64,000 nucleotides of DNA from an uncultured Craurococcus sp. (GTDB lineage: Bacteria; Pseudomonadota; Alphaproteobacteria; Acetobacterales; Acetobacteraceae). The notes under the pieces are model-generated. The model did not search any database. It was not told the DNA's origin and saw nothing but the letters and a program-made list of their open reading frames with translations. How positions within the stretch are numbered: position 1 is the stretch's first letter; the number at the start of each line of letters is the position of its first letter. This document shows, piece after piece, positions 61,811 through 64,000 of this stretch. A program made the translations under genes and the position numbers. The DNA lies in NCBI GenBank assembly GCA_902805545.1, contig CADCTD010000002.1, positions 25,124-89,123 on the forward strand, given 5' to 3'.

Positions 61811-63112
61811 TCAGCGCCGCATGTTGATGGTGTCCTGCAGCAGCTCGTCCGTCGCGCTGACGACCTTGGTATTGGCCGTATAGGCACGCTGGGCGACGAT
61901 CAGCTTGCTGAACTCGCTGGCGATGTCGACATTCGATCGCTCGATCGAGCCGACCACGATCTTGCCGACGCCGTTGGAGGCGGCGTCCGTCACCCTCGCC
62001 TCGCCCGAATCCGGCGTGCGCATGAAGGCCTGGCCGTCGAGGCGCTGCAGCTTGTCCGGGTCGTTGAAGGCGACGAGCGGCACGCGGGCGATGACGCGGC
62101 TCTGCCCGTTGTCGTAGTTCACCGCGACGTCGCCGTTGGTGCGCATGCTGAGCGAGGAGAAGGCGCCAAGCGGCACGCCGTCCTGCGTCAGGTTGCGCAG
62201 CGCGAATTCGGAGCCCTCATACTGGGTCAGCCCCACCGCCCTGCCGAACTGCCCGAGCGAGAGGGAGACGTTCTGCGGCCCCTGGCCGAAATCGACGCTG
62301 AAGCTGACGACGGCCGGGTCGCCCTCGGCGAAGGTCGCGGGCACGGTCATGGCGCTGACGGCACCGAAGGAGCCGATCGTCCCGTCGGCGACCGGCGGCG
62401 AGGCAGTGGCGCCGAAATTCAGCTCGACCGTCCGTGTCGTCGGCGCGATGTCGTCCGGCACGGTGACCTCGAGCGTCCAGCTATTGGCCGCGAGGCCCGG
62501 GCTGAAGCTCAGATCGACCGTGTGGAGGCGGCCGAGCGTGTCGTAGAGCTGCGCCTGGGTGCCGACCGCGCCGGTCGGCAGGGTAGCCGGGAGGTTGGCG
62601 GCGAGCTCGATCTGCTTGGTGGCGATCGGGTTGAAGACCTGCTGGTTCACCCGGATCGGCTCGATGGTCGTGCGGTCGGGATTGCCGCCGGCACCGACCG
62701 GCCAGCCCTTCAGGTAGTAGCCCGATCCATTCGTGAGATAGCCGTCCGCGTCGCGGCTGAAGTCGCCGGCGCGGCTGAAGAACTGCCGCTCGTCGAAGAC
62801 CGGCTGGCCGTTCACCGAGCCCTTCGCCTGGGCTACGCTGAAGAAGCCCTGGCCGCCGATCGCCATGGCGAGCGGGTTCTCCGACTGCTCGATCGTGCCC
62901 TGCACCGTGTTGGTATAGGCGGGTGCGGCGATCGTCGCCCCGGGCAGGTTGTTCGTCTGGCTCGAGGAGGTGATGTAGGAGATGAAGTTGGTGTCGACCC
63001 GCTTGTAGCCGACGGTCTGGCTGTTGGCGATGTTGTCCGAGATGTTGCCGAGCGAGCGGCTTTGCGAGGTCAGGCCGCTGATGGCGGCGGTGAGCGAGCC
63101 GAAGAGGGACAT
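61811..63112 (-). CDS. flgE: Flagellar hook protein FlgE
   Basis: The 433-residue structural subunit of the hook. N-terminal SLFGSLTAAISGLTSQSRSL and NISDNIANSQTVGYKR, the EQSENPLAMAIGGQGFF motif, and the C-terminal SNVDIASEFSKLIVAQRAYTAN are all hallmarks of the rod/hook family. It heads the flgE-flgK-flgL-flbT run. A good sigma54-type promoter lies 72-87 bases upstream, and ATG 63112 has GGAG 9 bases before it. The ORF-track frame to 63661 is shadow beyond that start. Confidence 0.94.
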   Translation of the reverse strand: MSLFGSLTAAISGLTSQSRSLGNISDNIANSQTVGYKRVDTNFISYITSSSQTNNLPGATIAAPAYTNTVQGTIEQSENPLAMAIGGQGFFSVAQAKGSVNGQPVFDERQFFSRAGDFSRDADGYLTNGSGYYLKGWPVGAGGNPDRTTIEPIRVNQQVFNPIATKQIELAANLPATLPTGAVGTQAQLYDTLGRLHTVDLSFSPGLAANSWTLEVTVPDDIAPTTRTVELNFGATASPPVADGTIGSFGAVSAMTVPATFAEGDPAVVSFSVDFGQGPQNVSLSLGQFGRAVGLTQYEGSEFALRNLTQDGVPLGAFSSLSMRTNGDVAVNYDNGQSRVIARVPLVAFNDPDKLQRLDGQAFMRTPDSGEARVTDAASNGVGKIVVGSIERSNVDIASEFSKLIVAQRAYTANTKVVSATDELLQDTINMRR

Positions 63113-63183
63113 GGTCGGGCCTCCGTCATCCAGGGGCCGGCCACCGCGTGCTCGGCGGGGCTCGGCCTTCGTCGGGCGGGCAT

Positions 63184-63199
63184 CGCAGGCGGCGTGCCA
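63184..63199 (-). promoter_or_regulatory. Sigma54-type promoter of the flgE operon
   Basis: On the minus strand TGGCAC-GCCGC-CTGCG matches the -24/-12 consensus TGGCAC-N5-TTGCW, with the required GG-N10-GC spacing. It predicts a leader of about 60 bases before flgE. Hook-class flagellar genes in Caulobacter and relatives use sigma54. Confidence 0.55.
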
Positions 63200-63294
63200 G
63201 CGCCGAGGCGCGCCAACCCTGCCGGTCCTGCCGGCCGGCAGGCAGGCTTTGCCGGGCAGGCGGCGAAGGCTGCCGCCTGGGGGCGCCACGGCGC

Positions 63295-63310
63295 TGGCCC
63301 GCGCTTCGCA
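63295..63310 (+). promoter_or_regulatory. Possible sigma54-type promoter of fliK
   Basis: TGGCCC-GCGCT-TCGCA has the GG-N10-GC spacing and partial match to TGGCAC-N5-TTGCW. It lies 29 bases before the ATG at 63340 and diverges from the flgE promoter. The match is weaker than that of flgE. Confidence 0.35.
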
Positions 63311-63339
63311 CCGGTGGCGCGCCGCTGGACCGGATCGCC

Positions 63340-64000
63340 ATGGACCCAACCGCCCTCCTGCCGTCGCTGACGGCCTCGCCCTCCGCCCTCGCCACGGCCA
63401 GGCCGCCCGAGGCCGGCGCCGAGGATTTCGCCGCTCTGCTGCTGCGCGCCGGCCAAGCCCCGGTGGAGATGGCCGCGCCCGGGGCCGCGCCGGCAACGGC
63501 GCCCGGGACGACAGTAGCCCCCGGCTCGCCTGCCGTGACGTCGTCGCCCGGCCTTCCGGCGGCGGTCGGCATCGGCCCGCCATCGGCGGATCATCCCCTG
63601 CCTCCATCCGCGGCCGGCGTGCCGGCGCCCGAGCTGTCCGAACCCCCGGCCGAGGCCGCATCCGATGACACCGCGGCGACCGGGCCCGAGGCTGCTGCGC
63701 AACCGGCGACGCCGGAGATCGCGGCCATGATGCAGGCTGGCCTGCTGACGCTGCCGGTCCCGTCGCCGCCGCCCTCGGCAGCCCTGGCGCAGGCGACGGC
63801 GAGCGCTCCGGCCAGCGGCATCGGGGCCATGCCCGAGAAGGGCATCCTCGTCAGCACCCCGCCGGGCGCCGAGGCACTGCCGGCCGCCTTGCCGGACGAG
63901 GAGCCATCCGACCCGGCCGGCCTCGCTGCGGCCTTTGCCACCCGGCTTGCCGCTGCTGGAAGACCGGCGCCTGGCACGCCAGCTCCGGCGAGCCCCACCT
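63340..64000 (+). CDS. fliK: Flagellar hook-length control protein FliK, N-terminal part (partial)
   Basis: The frame from ATG 63340 stays open for 220 codons to the window edge. The translation begins MDPTALLPSLTASPSAL and is extremely rich in Ala, Pro, Gly and Ser, with low complexity, as is usual for the N-terminal secreted ruler part of FliK. The conserved C-terminal substrate-specificity domain lies beyond the window, so the name depends on composition and on the position divergent to flgE. It is not listed as a + strand ORF in the track because it has no stop inside the window. Confidence 0.6.
   Translation, partial: MDPTALLPSLTASPSALATARPPEAGAEDFAALLLRAGQAPVEMAAPGAAPATAPGTTVAPGSPAVTSSPGLPAAVGIGPPSADHPLPPSAAGVPAPELSEPPAEAASDDTAATGPEAAAQPATPEIAAMMQAGLLTLPVPSPPPSAALAQATASAPASGIGAMPEKGILVSTPPGAEALPAALPDEEPSDPAGLAAAFATRLAAAGRPAPGTPAPASPT

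Overview
The window is about 70% GC and gene dense, with almost every gene on a short intergenic spacing or a 4-base stop/start overlap. Gene content points to an alphaproteobacterium of the Rhodospirillales, most likely Acetobacteraceae (Roseomonas-like): ctrA, chpT and flbT are alphaproteobacterial markers, and there is an aerobic petABC cytochrome bc1 operon, a TTT-family (Bug) binding protein and a TRAP transporter. This assignment is inference from gene content, not from a search. No tRNA, rRNA, CRISPR array, insertion sequence or prophage was seen.

Layout. 1-1.4 kb: end of a TRAP permease and a family-3 solute-binding protein. 1.4-6.6 kb (minus strand): aroQ-accB-accC, a short Phd-like remnant, then aat, an orphan DPPY methyltransferase and serA. 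6.7-9.8 kb: thiS-thiG, a structured leader, ornithine decarboxylase and an Lrp-type regulator. 9.9-18.2 kb: a lipoprotein, two divergent paralogous peptide-binding proteins and a complete dpp/opp-like ABC operon. 18.2-22.7 kb (minus): MFS transporter, nadK, nitrilase-family amidase, a membrane protein, moaA and a DUF3553 protein. 22.8-31.6 kb: chpT, then cheA(hybrid)-cheW-cheY-cheB-cheR, a 22-bp-arm hairpin, convergent ctrA, and divergent fliI-fliJ. 31.9-36.5 kb: hppD and phhA (Phe/Tyr catabolism) with a divergent Lrp regulator, a PhzS-like flavoprotein and a methyltransferase. 36.6-41.4 kb: two coupled unknown genes, gltX, a cysteine-codon leader peptide plus attenuator, cysS and a TrmJ-like rRNA/tRNA methyltransferase. 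41.4-46.9 kb: SnoaL-like protein, TetR and aldo/keto reductase, rpsD, and an ECF41 sigma factor broken by an amber codon with its carboxymuconolactone-decarboxylase partner. 46.9-57.8 kb: glycosyltransferase, mtnP, petABC, hemF, quinone reductase, Na+/H+ antiporter, TTT binding protein, and a Tyr-phosphatase-like protein. 58.3-64 kb: flagellar genes (flaG-like, flbT, flgL, flgK, flgE, start of fliK).

How the genes work together. The most coherent system is motility and cell-cycle control: ChpT and CtrA sit at the two ends of the chemotaxis operon, fliI/fliJ follow, and a second flagellar block at the right edge has a good sigma54-type promoter for the hook operon plus CtrA-like half-sites. 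Phenylalanine and tyrosine degradation (phhA-hppD) is probably controlled by the divergent Lrp protein.

The most notable regulatory observations are (i) an apparently leaderless 9-residue leader peptide with three Cys codons in front of cysS followed by competing hairpins; (ii) an ECF41 sigma gene with WLPEP, DGGGK and NPDKL signatures, an exact TGTCACA-N16-CGTC promoter before its partner gene, and a CAG-to-TAG-type nonsense codon; (iii) a hairpin that overlaps the Shine-Dalgarno of the ornithine decarboxylase mRNA. All are read by eye from the sequence.
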